From Verrucomicrobiota bacterium (lineage in GTDB: Bacteria > Verrucomicrobiota > Verrucomicrobiia > Opitutales > UBA2995): a DNA stretch of 42,118 nucleotides. The stretch spans positions 1-42,118 of the forward strand of contig JAQBYJ010000045.1 of the NCBI GenBank assembly GCA_027622555.1. Reading direction: 5' to 3'. Below the pieces are notes generated by a model that was not told where the DNA came from, searched no databases, and saw nothing but the letters and a program-made list of their open reading frames with translations. Of the stretch, positions 1 through 9,760 are shown in pieces (the first letter of the stretch is position 1; each line of letters begins with the position of its first letter). The position numbers were made by a program, and so were the translations under genes.

Positions 1-303
1 GATGGTTTGTGCGGTATCAACGGTGCGGCGTTGATGGCAGGTAGGGCAGATACCGCGTTGCTTGCAGGTAAAGGGAAGCAGGTATTCATGGTCACAATGG
101 CCGCAACGCACCCGCAGGAAACCGTGGGTGAGATCACCGCAGCGTAGAAATCGATTGAATGCTTCCTCCAGTTCTGGCCGGAGCGGTCCCAGCGTGGGCT
201 GGTACTGGGTGGAATAAACTTGAAAGAAATCGTCGAGGGAGGATTTCAGGCATTGCCAGAGTGGCGAAGCCTTAGCCTGGCGGGGGCGGTAAGATGTGCA
301 CAC
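1..303 (-). CDS. IS91-family transposase, N-terminal part (runs off the window)
   Basis: An open frame of 101 codons on the minus strand starts at GTG (303-301) and continues past base 1. The translation carries the zinc-binding head of IS91-type transposases: RCGHCDHEY (Cys67, Cys70) followed by FTCKQRGICPTCHQRR (Cys80, Cys86, Cys89). In this family the head precedes the HUH/Y2 rolling-circle catalytic domain, which would lie outside the window. GTG is chosen because an in-frame TAA lies just upstream (near 331) and an AGGA precedes the GTG closely, although the spacing is too short for an ideal ribosome site. Whether the element is complete cannot be judged. It sits beside a broken DUF1501 gene, as expected of a rearranged insertion site. 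Confidence 0.8.
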   Translation of the reverse strand, partial: MCTSYRPRQAKASPLWQCLKSSLDDFFQVYSTQYQPTLGPLRPELEEAFNRFLRCGDLTHGFLRVRCGHCDHEYLLPFTCKQRGICPTCHQRRTVDTAQTI

Positions 304-406
304 TCCTAAATATAGTGAACATATGTATACTTACGGCAATAAATTGATATCAACAGGTTATTCACACGCTTTAATGACTTTCCCTGTGTTTTGAGAATAA
401 TTGTGC

Positions 407-724
407 CTACGCCAACATGTCTTCTATGACATGTCCATGCACGTGAGTAAGGCGACGTTCGATACCGTTGTGATAGAAGGTAAGGCGTTCGTGGTCGAGT
501 CCCATGAGGTGGAGCAGGGTGGCGTTGAAATCGTAGACCGTGGTTGGGTTGACTGCGGCTTTGAATCCGAATTCATCACTCTCTCCATAACTGTAGCCTT
601 TCTTAACTCCGGCGCCCGCCATGAAGCATGTAAAGGTACTTGGGTTGTGGTCACGACCGGTTCCATTCGCTTGTAAGAAAGGCATGCGGCCAAACTCTGT
701 GCACCAAACAACCGAGCAGAGCAA
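407..724 (-). pseudogene. DUF1501 protein, C-terminal fragment
   Basis: About 105 residues match the C-terminal end of the DUF1501 family of Planctomycetota and Verrucomicrobiota: [12 protein letters not shown], then GTGRDHNP, then [14 protein letters not shown] and DEFGFKA, and a [19 protein letters not shown] stretch just before the natural end (TAG 409-407). Full members have about 450 residues, so some three quarters of the gene is missing. Upstream in the same frame there is a TGA next to an 18-bp tandem duplication, and no further homologous sequence follows. I see no start or ribosome site. It is best read as a relic truncated by rearrangement, perhaps by the neighbouring IS91 element. 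The intact DUF1501 gene near 36 kb looks like a different subfamily. Confidence 0.75.
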
Positions 725-750
725 ATAGGGTCAGCAGAGCAAATTGGGTC
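715..750. repeat. 18-bp tandem duplication
   Basis: AGCAGAGCAAATAGGGTC (715-732) is followed directly by AGCAGAGCAAATTGGGTC (733-750), with one mismatch. It sits exactly where the DUF1501 relic loses its reading frame, so it probably marks the breakpoint. Confidence 0.8.
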
Positions 751-985
751 GATGTTCATATTTCATATCGATTATTATGATAGTACGGGTGACTACCAGT
801 GGTCAGTCCATTTATTTATGAATTACCCAAAGTCGATCGTTTCGTAACGGGATTGGTTGTCGTTTCATCATTTGGTGGGGAATTGGGTTTGTTTGATACT
901 CAGACCGATTTGGCATGATCAGCGAATTCACCCTGTCATAAGAAATTGACCCGCAAGGATTCGATTTCCAAGGTCTGGCGGATAA

Positions 986-3900
986 ATGGATTGGAAGGAA
1001 CAGGCGGCGGAGTTGGAGCGATTGTTACCCGAGTGTGAGGTATCATTGGCTGAGCGTGTCCGAGACGAGGTGAGTCGGCTGCTTCCCCCGCGGAATCCGA
1101 AGTCGGTGGAGAAGAAGTTGGATGGTTTTCTGGTTGAAGCCAAAGCGTCTGCGAATCGCTGTGCCGAGATTCTGGATTCTCTGCCGAATATTAAGTTTCC
1201 AGAGGACCTACCGATTTCTCAGAACCGGGAAATTATTAGAAAAACGATTCAGGAGAATCAGGTGGTCGTGATTGCTGGTGAGACGGGTTCGGGAAAGACG
1301 ACCCAGTTACCGAAGTTGTGTCTGGATGCGGGACTTGGTGTAAGAGGTAAAATTGCCTGTACGCAGCCTCGAAGGATCGCTGCTCTTACGGTTTCTCAAC
1401 GTGTAGCCGAGGAGCTCAAGGTGGACTGGGGGCGGGAAGTGGGTGCCCAGATCCGGTTTACTGACAAAACATCCAAGGATACGCGTATCAAATTTCTGAC
1501 AGATGGGATGTTATTGTCGGAGGTTCATGGAGACAGGCTTTTGCTGGAATATGACACCATCATTATCGATGAAGCGCACGAGCGGAGCCTGAATATCGAT
1601 TTTCTTTTAGGTTACTTGAATCAATTGCGAAAAGAGCGGTCGGATCTGAAGATTATCATTACCTCCGCGACGATCGACACCAAGTCATTTTCGAAAGCGT
1701 TTGATGATGCTCCAATCATCGAGGTATCAGGCAGAATGTTTCCGGTCGATTTGGAATACCTTCCCCTGGAGGAGCTGTTGCCCGGTGGGGAAGGGAGTTA
1801 CATCGATGGAGTGGTCGCTGCAGTTGAGGGATTGGTCAAAGACTATTCTCGTGGGGATATTCTGGTTTTTTTTCCAGCTGAAAAAGATATTCGTGAAGCA
1901 AGAGATGCTTTGGCCGGTCGCGGTTGGAAGCGGGTTGAGGTCCTGTGTTTGTTTGGGAGGATGTCTTCCGGGGATCAACAGAAGGTCTTTGGTTCATCTC
2001 CGGGACGCAAAGTAATACTTGCTACCAACATTGCGGAAACCTCTTTGACGATTCCCGGGATTCGATTTGTTGTGGATACGGGATACGCTCGATTGAGTCG
2101 CTATAATTCAGCGACGCGGACGCAACGCTTGCCCATTGAACCGGTTTCGCAAAGCAGCGCCAATCAACGTAAGGGTCGATGCGGTCGTGTAGAAAACGGA
2201 ATCTGTATTCGTTTATATTCGGAGGACGATTTCCTTAAACGACCAGAATACACTCAGCCCGAAATTTTGAGATCCAATTTAGCTGCGGTAATCCTGCGCA
2301 TGCTGGTGTTCGATTTGGGAGATATTGAGACCTTCCCGTTTATTGATCCACCGAGTCCACGGGCTATTCAGTCGGGGTATCAGTTGCTGGTAGAATTGGG
2401 GGCGTTGGAAAGGGGCGAGGGACGAGGGGCGAGAGGCGAGGGACGAGGGGCGAGAGGCGAAGGAAAAGGGACGAGGGGCGAGGCCGTTCGACAAGCTCAG
2501 GCCAGGGGGCGAGAGGCAAGGGTCGAGGGGAATTCAGGGTATGTGCTTACTTCGCTTGGAAAGCAATTGGCGCATTTGCCGGTGGATCCGACGGTGGGGC
2601 GAATGATACTGGAAGCAAAGAAGGAGCGGGCTTTGGAGGAGGTGTTGATTATTGCGGCTGGCCTTAGCATTCAGGATCCACGTGAACGGCCCGAGGAAAA
2701 GCGTGAAGAAGCGGATGCCATGCATAAAAAGTTTCGAGACGAAAGCTCTGACTTTATAACGCTCTACAACATTTGGGCGGCGTATCATGACGAAACAGAG
2801 AAGCTTACTCAAAACCAGTTGAGGAAATTTTGTAAGAGTCACTATTTGTCCTACCTTCGTATGCGTGAATGGCGGGATGTTCACCAGCAACTGGTGTCAG
2901 TGATGAAAGAGCTTGGTGAGTATCGAAAGAGTAGTGCAAATGTGGATTATGTCTCGATCCATAAATCGATTGTGGCTGGATTGCTCAGCAATGTTTGTTT
3001 GAAGGATATGGGAAACTATTACCGTGCAGCGAGAAACCGAAAAGCGATTATCTTTCCCGGGTCGGCGTTGTTTGATAAAAAAGCCAGCCGCGAGCTCAGG
3101 AAGAAAAACGAAGGAGTTCCCATTCGACAGGCTCAGGGCAGGCAAACAGATGCGATCGAAGGTAAGACGCCGGAATGGATTGTGGCGTCCGAGATTGTTG
3201 AAACGGGGCAGGTCTATGCACGAACGGTTGCGGGAATTGATCCGGACTGGCTAACAGAGCTTGGTGCGCACCTTATTCAATATCGCCACTCTGATCCAGT
3301 GTGGGACGTAAAAGGTGAACGTGTGGTAGCAAAGCAACGCTCTATTCTTCTTGGCCTTGAAGTTGAGGTGAAGCGTGTTGGCTACGTTAAAATAAATCCG
3401 GAAGAGGCGACCGAGATTTTTATTCGAGAAGGCCTGCTTGGTGAAACGATGCGTACTCAACTGAAGTTCCGTGATTATAATCGAAAGGTTTTGGAATCGG
3501 TTGAGCAAATCCAGGCCCGGATGCGGAAGTCCGGCATCTTCGGTTTGGAGGAGACGCTTTATCAGTTTTACAGCAGACGTATCCAACATGTGGGTTCGGT
3601 TCAGGACTTGCAGGGTTGGTTGAAGACGCATGAAGAAACGGAGCTATATATTAGTGAAGAGCAATTGATCGGAGCGCAGGGACTTGAAGAAGATTCGGAT
3701 CAATTTCCACGCTTGATTCAAACGTCCGACGGGGAGCGGTCGCTCAAATACACCTACAAACCGGGAGAAGAGGAAGATGGGGCAACGCTTCAGATTCCCA
3801 TGCACGCCTTTGAATCGTTCAAGGCAGGTGCGTTGGATTGGATCGTCCCCGGGTATTTAGAAAAAAAGGTGGATGCCTTGCTCAGGGCACTTCCCAAGGA

Positions 3901-5161
3901 TGTCCGGCGTCAGCTATTTCCCATCGCTGATAAAGCCAAAACGATCATGGAGCTATTGGAGCCGGGAGATTACAGCTTGGGTGAGGCTTTGAGTGTGATC
4001 GTGAAAGAGAAATACGGAGTGGGTATTCCTTCCGTGGTGTGGGATTATTCGGCGATTCCCGATCATCTTAAAGTTCGAATCGAGGTGGTGAATGAAAAGA
4101 ATGAGCCAATAGCAAGTGCTCGTTCGATTGAGGGGTTATCGTCCGGAGTCAAACAGCGGATCAAGGAGGCAGAACTCCAGCATCGAAAAGAAAAGAAGGA
4201 CGAAGATGCTTGGTCGATTGCCCTGGGAAAGTGGGGAAAGAAGGAGATACAAGAATGGGATTTTGGAGATTTGCCCGAGCGGGTTGAGGTGAGTCACTTC
4301 GCGGGTGTGCCCGTTTATGGGTACCCCGGATTGTTAGCATCAAAAGATGTCTGCGATGTGGTACTCTATAAGTCGCGTGCTGAAGCGGATCTCGAAACAC
4401 GAAAAGCGATGCCGACCTTGTTGGCGCAAGTGCTACGGTATGAGTTGGCCTGGTTGCAAAAGGATTTACGCGATCTAAAGAAGCTGGCGCCTTTGTGTGT
4501 CACTTTTCTTCACCAGGATACGTTGCAGAAATACGCATATGTACATTTGTGCCGCCACCTTTATCGGTCGGAAGAAGTGCTGCCGTTAAAGCAAAAGCGA
4601 TTTGAAACTCTTTTGCTTCGCATACGGAAAGAACTGAAAGGATTGGTCCCATCGTTTTGTGATTTGCTCGAAATTATTTTTAAAGAAAGGCAGCGCTTCT
4701 CAATTGAGAAACGTGGTTATGTTGGAATGGCAGATGATTTGGTGCGACTCATTCCGAGTGATTTTCTAATTACCACCCCTTACAAACAACTCAAGGAATA
4801 CCCCAGGTATTTGAAGGCTATGGCCGTGAGGCGAGACCGGTATTTAAATGATCCTCAAAAAGATCTCAAGCGGGCCGAGCAGTTGAACGAATATAAAAAA
4901 CAATACCTGGCTTGGAGCACGGATGCCGGGTTTCCCGGGAATGCCAATTTACTTTTGCAGCAACTGCGTTGGATGCTGGAAGAACTTCAGGTTAGTTTGT
5001 TTGCCCAGGAACTTGGAACGACGGTGTCAATATCGCCGAAGAAAGTTGAAGACCAAATCGGAAAGATAAAGCGATTGGTGAATCCCGCTAAGGTTATTGT
5101 GAATGAGAAAGCAAAGCCAGTGATCGACTTGGGAAAATTGAAGATTGGCCAAGAATTTTGA
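986..5161 (+). CDS. hrpA: ATP-dependent RNA helicase HrpA
   Basis: A DEAH-box (superfamily 2) RNA helicase of 1391 residues; E. coli HrpA has about 1300. Visible motifs are GETGSGKTTQ (Walker A, residues 97-104), the DEAH box within IIIDEAHERS (residues 195-198), TSATID (motif III) and QRKGRCGR (motif VI, about 394-401). A helicase-associated region and a long C-terminal DUF3418-type domain containing ALPKDVRRQLFP follow, so the architecture is that of HrpA and not of shorter HrpB. HrpA acts on structured RNA and stalled ribosomes. Two stretches interrupt it in frame where other HrpA proteins are continuous: 42 codons of Gly/Arg/Glu repeats (2411-2536) and about 19 codons at 3108-3165. The ATG at 986 has only a weak upstream purine stretch. 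Confidence 0.95.
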   Translation: MDWKEQAAELERLLPECEVSLAERVRDEVSRLLPPRNPKSVEKKLDGFLVEAKASANRCAEILDSLPNIKFPEDLPISQNREIIRKTIQENQVVVIAGETGSGKTTQLPKLCLDAGLGVRGKIACTQPRRIAALTVSQRVAEELKVDWGREVGAQIRFTDKTSKDTRIKFLTDGMLLSEVHGDRLLLEYDTIIIDEAHERSLNIDFLLGYLNQLRKERSDLKIIITSATIDTKSFSKAFDDAPIIEVSGRMFPVDLEYLPLEELLPGGEGSYIDGVVAAVEGLVKDYSRGDILVFFPAEKDIREARDALAGRGWKRVEVLCLFGRMSSGDQQKVFGSSPGRKVILATNIAETSLTIPGIRFVVDTGYARLSRYNSATRTQRLPIEPVSQSSANQRKGRCGRVENGICIRLYSEDDFLKRPEYTQPEILRSNLAAVILRMLVFDLGDIETFPFIDPPSPRAIQSGYQLLVELGALERGEGRGARGEGRGARGEGKGTRGEAVRQAQARGREARVEGNSGYVLTSLGKQLAHLPVDPTVGRMILEAKKERALEEVLIIAAGLSIQDPRERPEEKREEADAMHKKFRDESSDFITLYNIWAAYHDETEKLTQNQLRKFCKSHYLSYLRMREWRDVHQQLVSVMKELGEYRKSSANVDYVSIHKSIVAGLLSNVCLKDMGNYYRAARNRKAIIFPGSALFDKKASRELRKKNEGVPIRQAQGRQTDAIEGKTPEWIVASEIVETGQVYARTVAGIDPDWLTELGAHLIQYRHSDPVWDVKGERVVAKQRSILLGLEVEVKRVGYVKINPEEATEIFIREGLLGETMRTQLKFRDYNRKVLESVEQIQARMRKSGIFGLEETLYQFYSRRIQHVGSVQDLQGWLKTHEETELYISEEQLIGAQGLEEDSDQFPRLIQTSDGERSLKYTYKPGEEEDGATLQIPMHAFESFKAGALDWIVPGYLEKKVDALLRALPKDVRRQLFPIADKAKTIMELLEPGDYSLGEALSVIVKEKYGVGIPSVVWDYSAIPDHLKVRIEVVNEKNEPIASARSIEGLSSGVKQRIKEAELQHRKEKKDEDAWSIALGKWGKKEIQEWDFGDLPERVEVSHFAGVPVYGYPGLLASKDVCDVVLYKSRAEADLETRKAMPTLLAQVLRYELAWLQKDLRDLKKLAPLCVTFLHQDTLQKYAYVHLCRHLYRSEEVLPLKQKRFETLLLRIRKELKGLVPSFCDLLEIIFKERQRFSIEKRGYVGMADDLVRLIPSDFLITTPYKQLKEYPRYLKAMAVRRDRYLNDPQKDLKRAEQLNEYKKQYLAWSTDAGFPGNANLLLQQLRWMLEELQVSLFAQELGTTVSISPKKVEDQIGKIKRLVNPAKVIVNEKAKPVIDLGKLKIGQEF
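2411..2536 (+). repeat. In-frame repeat insertion inside hrpA (first)
   Basis: 126 bp (42 codons) lie between the ELGALE and GYVLTSLGKQLAHLP sequences of the helicase. They contain three tandem 21-bp units (2414-2476) encoding GEGRGAR, GEGRGAR and GEGKGTR, then a palindrome-like short element TTCGACAAGCTCAGGCCAGG (2487-2506). The length is a multiple of three and no stop is introduced, so the protein tolerates it. Confidence 0.8.
3108..3165 (+). repeat. In-frame repeat insertion inside hrpA (second)
   Basis: About 57 bp encoding EGVPIRQAQGRQTDAIEG separate RELRKK from TPEWIVASEIVETGQVYAR; in other HrpA proteins these parts are nearly adjacent. The core TTCGACAGGCTCAGGGCAGG (3123-3142) matches the element at 2487 with few differences. 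The boundaries are approximate. Confidence 0.7.
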
Positions 5162-5249
5162 GTAAGCTAAATAGTTGAGAATAGAAAAATATAACCTCGG
5201 AGTGCGCTGAGACACAGAGAAAGCGCAAAGCCCAACCAAAGTTTTACTC

Positions 5250-5315
5250 AACCACCAGTCTCCGCCAAGGCTCCGCCACGGCACGGCAGATAAACGCAGA
5301 TTCACTCAGATATTG
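5250..5315 (+). repeat. Interspersed repeat R, copy 1
   Basis: Begins ACCACCAGTCTCCGCCAAGG, continues through CACGGCACGGCAGATAAACG and ends in CAGATTCACTCAGAT. It matches copies 2 and 3 over most of its length. Confidence 0.75.
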
Positions 5316-5365
5316 TAATTATGAAACCACGAATGGACACCAAGTGACACGAATCATGAGGTAGG

Positions 5366-5417
5366 GACTGATCGCCGAGCGGTCCGATATCCTGAAGGGT
5401 TTGTTCGTTCATTTTTT
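5366..5417 (+). repeat. Interspersed repeat V, copy 1
   Basis: ACTGATCGCCGAGCGGTC, then ATATCCTGAAGGGTTTGTTC and GTTCATT. It matches the block at 6026. Confidence 0.7.
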
Positions 5418-5548
5418 TATTTGAACACAAGCTAACGGAGATAACGGAGGAAAAACCATACAACTTTGTTTCCTCGGTTGCCTTGTCTTGGTCTGAGCAA
5501 TGTCGAAGGGTTCAAGGCATTTTTCTAAACGGAAAAAAGATACAAAAT

Positions 5549-5613
5549 TTAACCACCAGTCTTCGCCAAGGCTACGACACGGCACGGCTGATGGCACTGA
5601 TTTTCACTGATAA
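5549..5613 (+). repeat. Interspersed repeat R, copy 2
   Basis: Begins TTAACCACCAGTCTTCGCC, continues AAGGCTACGACACGGCACGG and ends in a diverged TGATTTTCACTGAT. It is the right end of a larger unit starting about 5443 (AACGGAGGAAAAA, then TTTCCTCGGTTGCCTTGT). Confidence 0.75.
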
Positions 5614-5851
5614 AAAACGACAAAATATTCGTGATCCATTCGTGGTTAGTTTGTGCTTTTTAAAGGGAACCTGTTTTCAGATTTTCGCGTAATTCAGCAC
5701 TTTTCGTAGTTAACACATATTTCTTTGTAGTTTGTTATCCACGAAGGGACAAATTTTTGAACAGGAAGCAAACGGAGGAAAAAAATCAATACAGCTCTGT
5801 TTCCTTAGTTGCCTTGTACAAATTATTTCTCAAAGGGAAAAGATACAGGCT

Positions 5852-5917
5852 TTAACCACCCGTCTCCGCCAAGGCTACGACACGGCACAGCAGATAAACG
5901 CAGATTCACACAAATAA
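5852..5917 (+). repeat. Interspersed repeat R, copy 3
   Basis: Begins TTAACCACCCGTCTCCGCC, continues AAGGCTACGACACGGCACAG and ends CAGATTCACACAAATAAAC. The preceding sequence (from 5769: AACGGAGGAAAAA, then TTTCCTTAGTTGCCTTGT) repeats the left flank of copy 2, so the duplicated unit is about 150 bp. Confidence 0.75.
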
Positions 5918-6025
5918 ACGGGTAGGGCTATTGCGTCCTCGCAATGCCGCTTTTGAAAAAAATGAATAGCCGCAAAAGAACGCAAAGAGCACAAAAATAT
6001 CTTTCCAGAAATGGACAAGAAACTC

Positions 6026-6075
6026 GGGACGATCGCCGAGCGGTTAATATCCTGAAAGATTGGTTCATTCATTAC
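6026..6075 (+). repeat. Interspersed repeat V, copy 2
   Basis: ACGATCGCCGAGCGGTTA, then ATATCCTGAAAGATTGGTTC and ATTCATT. It matches the block at 5366 and has the same orientation. Confidence 0.7.
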
Positions 6076-6333
6076 CAATCAACTTCAAAGATGCCAAGCT
6101 GGGGCTTCCGCCTCCTAAGACATGCGGCGCGACGTATCCGCCTCCTTCAAATACTGCGAGACAGGTGGCGATCCCGGGGGATTCTGTGAAAAAGAAAAGA
6201 GACAAAATCATGGGGAACAGAATGATGGTGATGGTTCTGGCTCTCGGGATTGAGAGAACGGAGGGAAAATGAATAGGAGGAATTGAAGAAGTGCCTCGCT
6301 TGACAGTTTTACTTGGATTCCCATTTTACCGGC

Positions 6334-7383
6334 ATGCTTCCTTGGTTTGAGGATGGGAAATTTCCCTTGTATTTGGCTCCAATGGCTGGGTTTACCGACA
6401 TTGGCTTTCGTAAGCTGTGCAAGGAAAAGGGCGCTGATGTAGTCGTTTCAGAATTCGTACTGGCGGATGCTATTTTAAGAGGTGATTCCAAGGTTTGGAA
6501 CTCGATCGAGTTCACCGAAGATCAGCGGCCCATGGGTGTGCAGATTTTTGGATCTGAAGCTGACGTAATGGCGGATGCTGCCAGAATGATTGTGGATCGA
6601 CTGAATCCGACCTTCATTGATTTGAATTTCGGTTGTCCTGCCAAGAAGGTGACTTGTAAGAATGCAGGTTCTTCATTGTTAAGGGATTTACCTTTGTTGG
6701 GAAATATTTGCGAAGCGGTGGTCAAAGCGGTGCCCGATTACCCGGTTACGGCAAAAATTCGAATCGGGTGGGATAGTGATTCATTGGTGGCCCCCGAGGC
6801 TGGTAGGCTCTTGGAATCGGTCGGTATTCAGGCCTTGGCGATTCACGGTCGAACCAAAGCCCAAGGATACAAAGGCGATGCGAATTGGGAAATCATTCAC
6901 GAAACGGCAGAGGTCATTTCCATTCCAGTGATTGGAAACGGAAGTATCGCTTCCCGTTATGATATTCATCAATTGCGTGAGCAGTTTAATGTGAGTGGAC
7001 TTATGATCGGGCGTGCGGCGATCGGGAATCCCTGGATTTTTGAATCTATAAAGTCGCTTTTGGAAAAGGGGAAACCGTCGACTCCACCCTCGGTTGAAGA
7101 GCGTTGGGATTTTGTACTTCGGTATGCAGAGATCATGAGAGGTCATTATGCGCATTTGCGGACAGAGATGATACTCGGAATTATGAAGGGACGTATGGTT
7201 TCGTTTGTCGCTGGCTTTCCTGGAGCGAGGCAGTTGCGCAACCGAATGAGTCGATTGACCAGCTTTGAGGAGATTGAGGTTTTGAGAGACGAAAGCCTGG
7301 AAGCTCTGCATCGCATGGAAGCAGACGAAAGTCAGGTGGTAGCGATTAAGGATAGAAATCCATCTCTATCCACTAATTGTTAG
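6334..7383 (+). CDS. dusB: tRNA-dihydrouridine synthase (DusB-like)
   Basis: An FMN-dependent enzyme that reduces uridines in the D-loop of tRNA using NADPH. The TIM-barrel landmarks are clear: YLAPMAGFTDIGFRKLC at the N-terminus, DLNFGCPAKKVTCKNAG with the catalytic Cys in KVTCKNAG, LAIHGRTKAQGYKG, and the FMN phosphate site VIGNGSI followed by GLMIGRAAIGNPW. The product is about 349 residues, close to the usual 320-350. I choose ATG at 6334 (MLPWFEDGKFPLYLAP); an in-frame TTG at 6313 would add seven residues, and an in-frame TGA lies just upstream of that. Neither start has a good ribosome site. In E. coli dusB precedes fis, but here it stands alone ahead of the thiamine operon. DusA or DusC specificity cannot be excluded from sequence alone. 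Confidence 0.92.
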   Translation: MLPWFEDGKFPLYLAPMAGFTDIGFRKLCKEKGADVVVSEFVLADAILRGDSKVWNSIEFTEDQRPMGVQIFGSEADVMADAARMIVDRLNPTFIDLNFGCPAKKVTCKNAGSSLLRDLPLLGNICEAVVKAVPDYPVTAKIRIGWDSDSLVAPEAGRLLESVGIQALAIHGRTKAQGYKGDANWEIIHETAEVISIPVIGNGSIASRYDIHQLREQFNVSGLMIGRAAIGNPWIFESIKSLLEKGKPSTPPSVEERWDFVLRYAEIMRGHYAHLRTEMILGIMKGRMVSFVAGFPGARQLRNRMSRLTSFEEIEVLRDESLEALHRMEADESQVVAIKDRNPSLSTNC

Positions 7384-7387
7384 TAAG

Positions 7388-7415
7388 TTTGTAGTAATCT
7401 TTGGCGATTTATATT
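7388..7415 (+). promoter_or_regulatory. Possible promoter of the thiamine operon
   Basis: A TTTGTA hexamer (7388-7393) and a TATATT hexamer (7410-7415) are separated by 16 bp and would start transcription about 30 bases ahead of the riboswitch. The -35 match is weak, so this rests mainly on position. Confidence 0.35.
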
Positions 7416-7451
7416 GCTAGTCGATTGGGTCCAAATCACCTTACTTAAAAA

Positions 7452-7552
7452 GCATATGGGAGAGCTCCGGGCGTGGAGCTGAGAACGAGGCGCGATCGGC
7501 CTCCAAATCCTTAGAACCTGATGCGTTTAAGACCGCCGTAGGGAATCCGTGC
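7452..7552 (+). ncRNA. TPP riboswitch (THI element)
   Basis: The conserved blocks of the thiamine pyrophosphate aptamer occur in order: GGAGCTGAGAACG (CUGAGA core), CCTTAGAACCTGAT, and CCGCCGTAGGGAATCC. The ends can pair as P1 (GCAT and GGA at the 5' side with TCC and GTGC at the 3' side). It lies 43 bases before thiC, the first gene of the operon. I see no hairpin plus U-run before thiC, so control is more likely at translation initiation. The aptamer 3' strand GGAATCCG (7542-7549) can instead pair with CGGATTTC (7571-7578) just ahead of the thiC ribosome site, a plausible switching helix. Confidence 0.92.
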
Positions 7553-7558
7553 AGATGA

Positions 7559-9547
<1,989 letters not shown>

Positions 9548-9556
9548 AGACTTGAG

Positions 9557-9760
9557 ATGACTATTTCGATAAACGACGAAGTTAAAAGTCTGTCAGATGT
9601 TTCCACGCTTCAGGAACTGATCACTTCTTTAGAGTTGTCAGAGAAGACGGGCATTGCTGTTGCTCTTAACGAAACCGTTGTGACTCGCTCGGCTTGGTCT
9701 ACTTGTGAATTAAACGAGAGTGATCGAGTTACCATTATTCAAGCAACTCAAGGAGGATAG
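9557..9760 (+). CDS. thiS: Sulfur carrier protein ThiS
   Basis: A 67-residue ubiquitin-fold protein ending in the required Gly-Gly (IIQATQGG). ThiF adenylates that C-terminus, which is then converted to a thiocarboxylate that supplies sulfur to ThiG for the thiazole ring. VALNETVVTRSAW matches the central ThiS signature. The stop TAG is followed immediately by the ATG of the next gene, and AAGGAGG just before the stop provides that gene's ribosome site. Confidence 0.93.
   Translation: MTISINDEVKSLSDVSTLQELITSLELSEKTGIAVALNETVVTRSAWSTCELNESDRVTIIQATQGG

Larger units (their letters stand above)
5162..6333. other. 1.17-kb non-coding region of degenerate interspersed repeats
   Basis: No convincing gene is seen. 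The stretch is a mosaic of repeated blocks: three copies of a ~65-bp block (near 5250, 5549 and 5852), a longer ~150-170-bp unit present twice (5443-5613 and 5769-5917) that includes the second and third copies, a ~50-bp block present twice (5366-5417 and 6026-6075), and phrases such as CACGAATGGACACCAAGTG (5326-5345). A diverged copy in reverse orientation of the TTCGACA...CTCAG element of hrpA lies at about 5488-5507. The last 250 bases before dusB hold no repeat that I can pair, apart from CCGCCTCC occurring twice 31 bp apart near 6110-6150. Confidence 0.8.

Noticed and set aside
401..676. 91-residue plus-strand frame
   Set aside because: It is the antisense shadow of the DUF1501 relic, which matches the family on the minus strand.
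2279..2494. 71-residue minus-strand frame opposite hrpA
   Set aside because: It only reads the antisense of the low-complexity insertion and has no independent support.
6065..6211. A 48-codon minus-strand frame with a hydrophobic start and a GGGYVAPHVLGGGSPS stretch
   Set aside because: It is short, lacks a ribosome site, lies in repeat-rich DNA and has no recognised homologue. It may be repeat sequence that happens to be open.
5162..6333. CRISPR array
   Set aside because: The repeats are long, few, unequally spaced and diverged, with no constant spacers and no cas genes.
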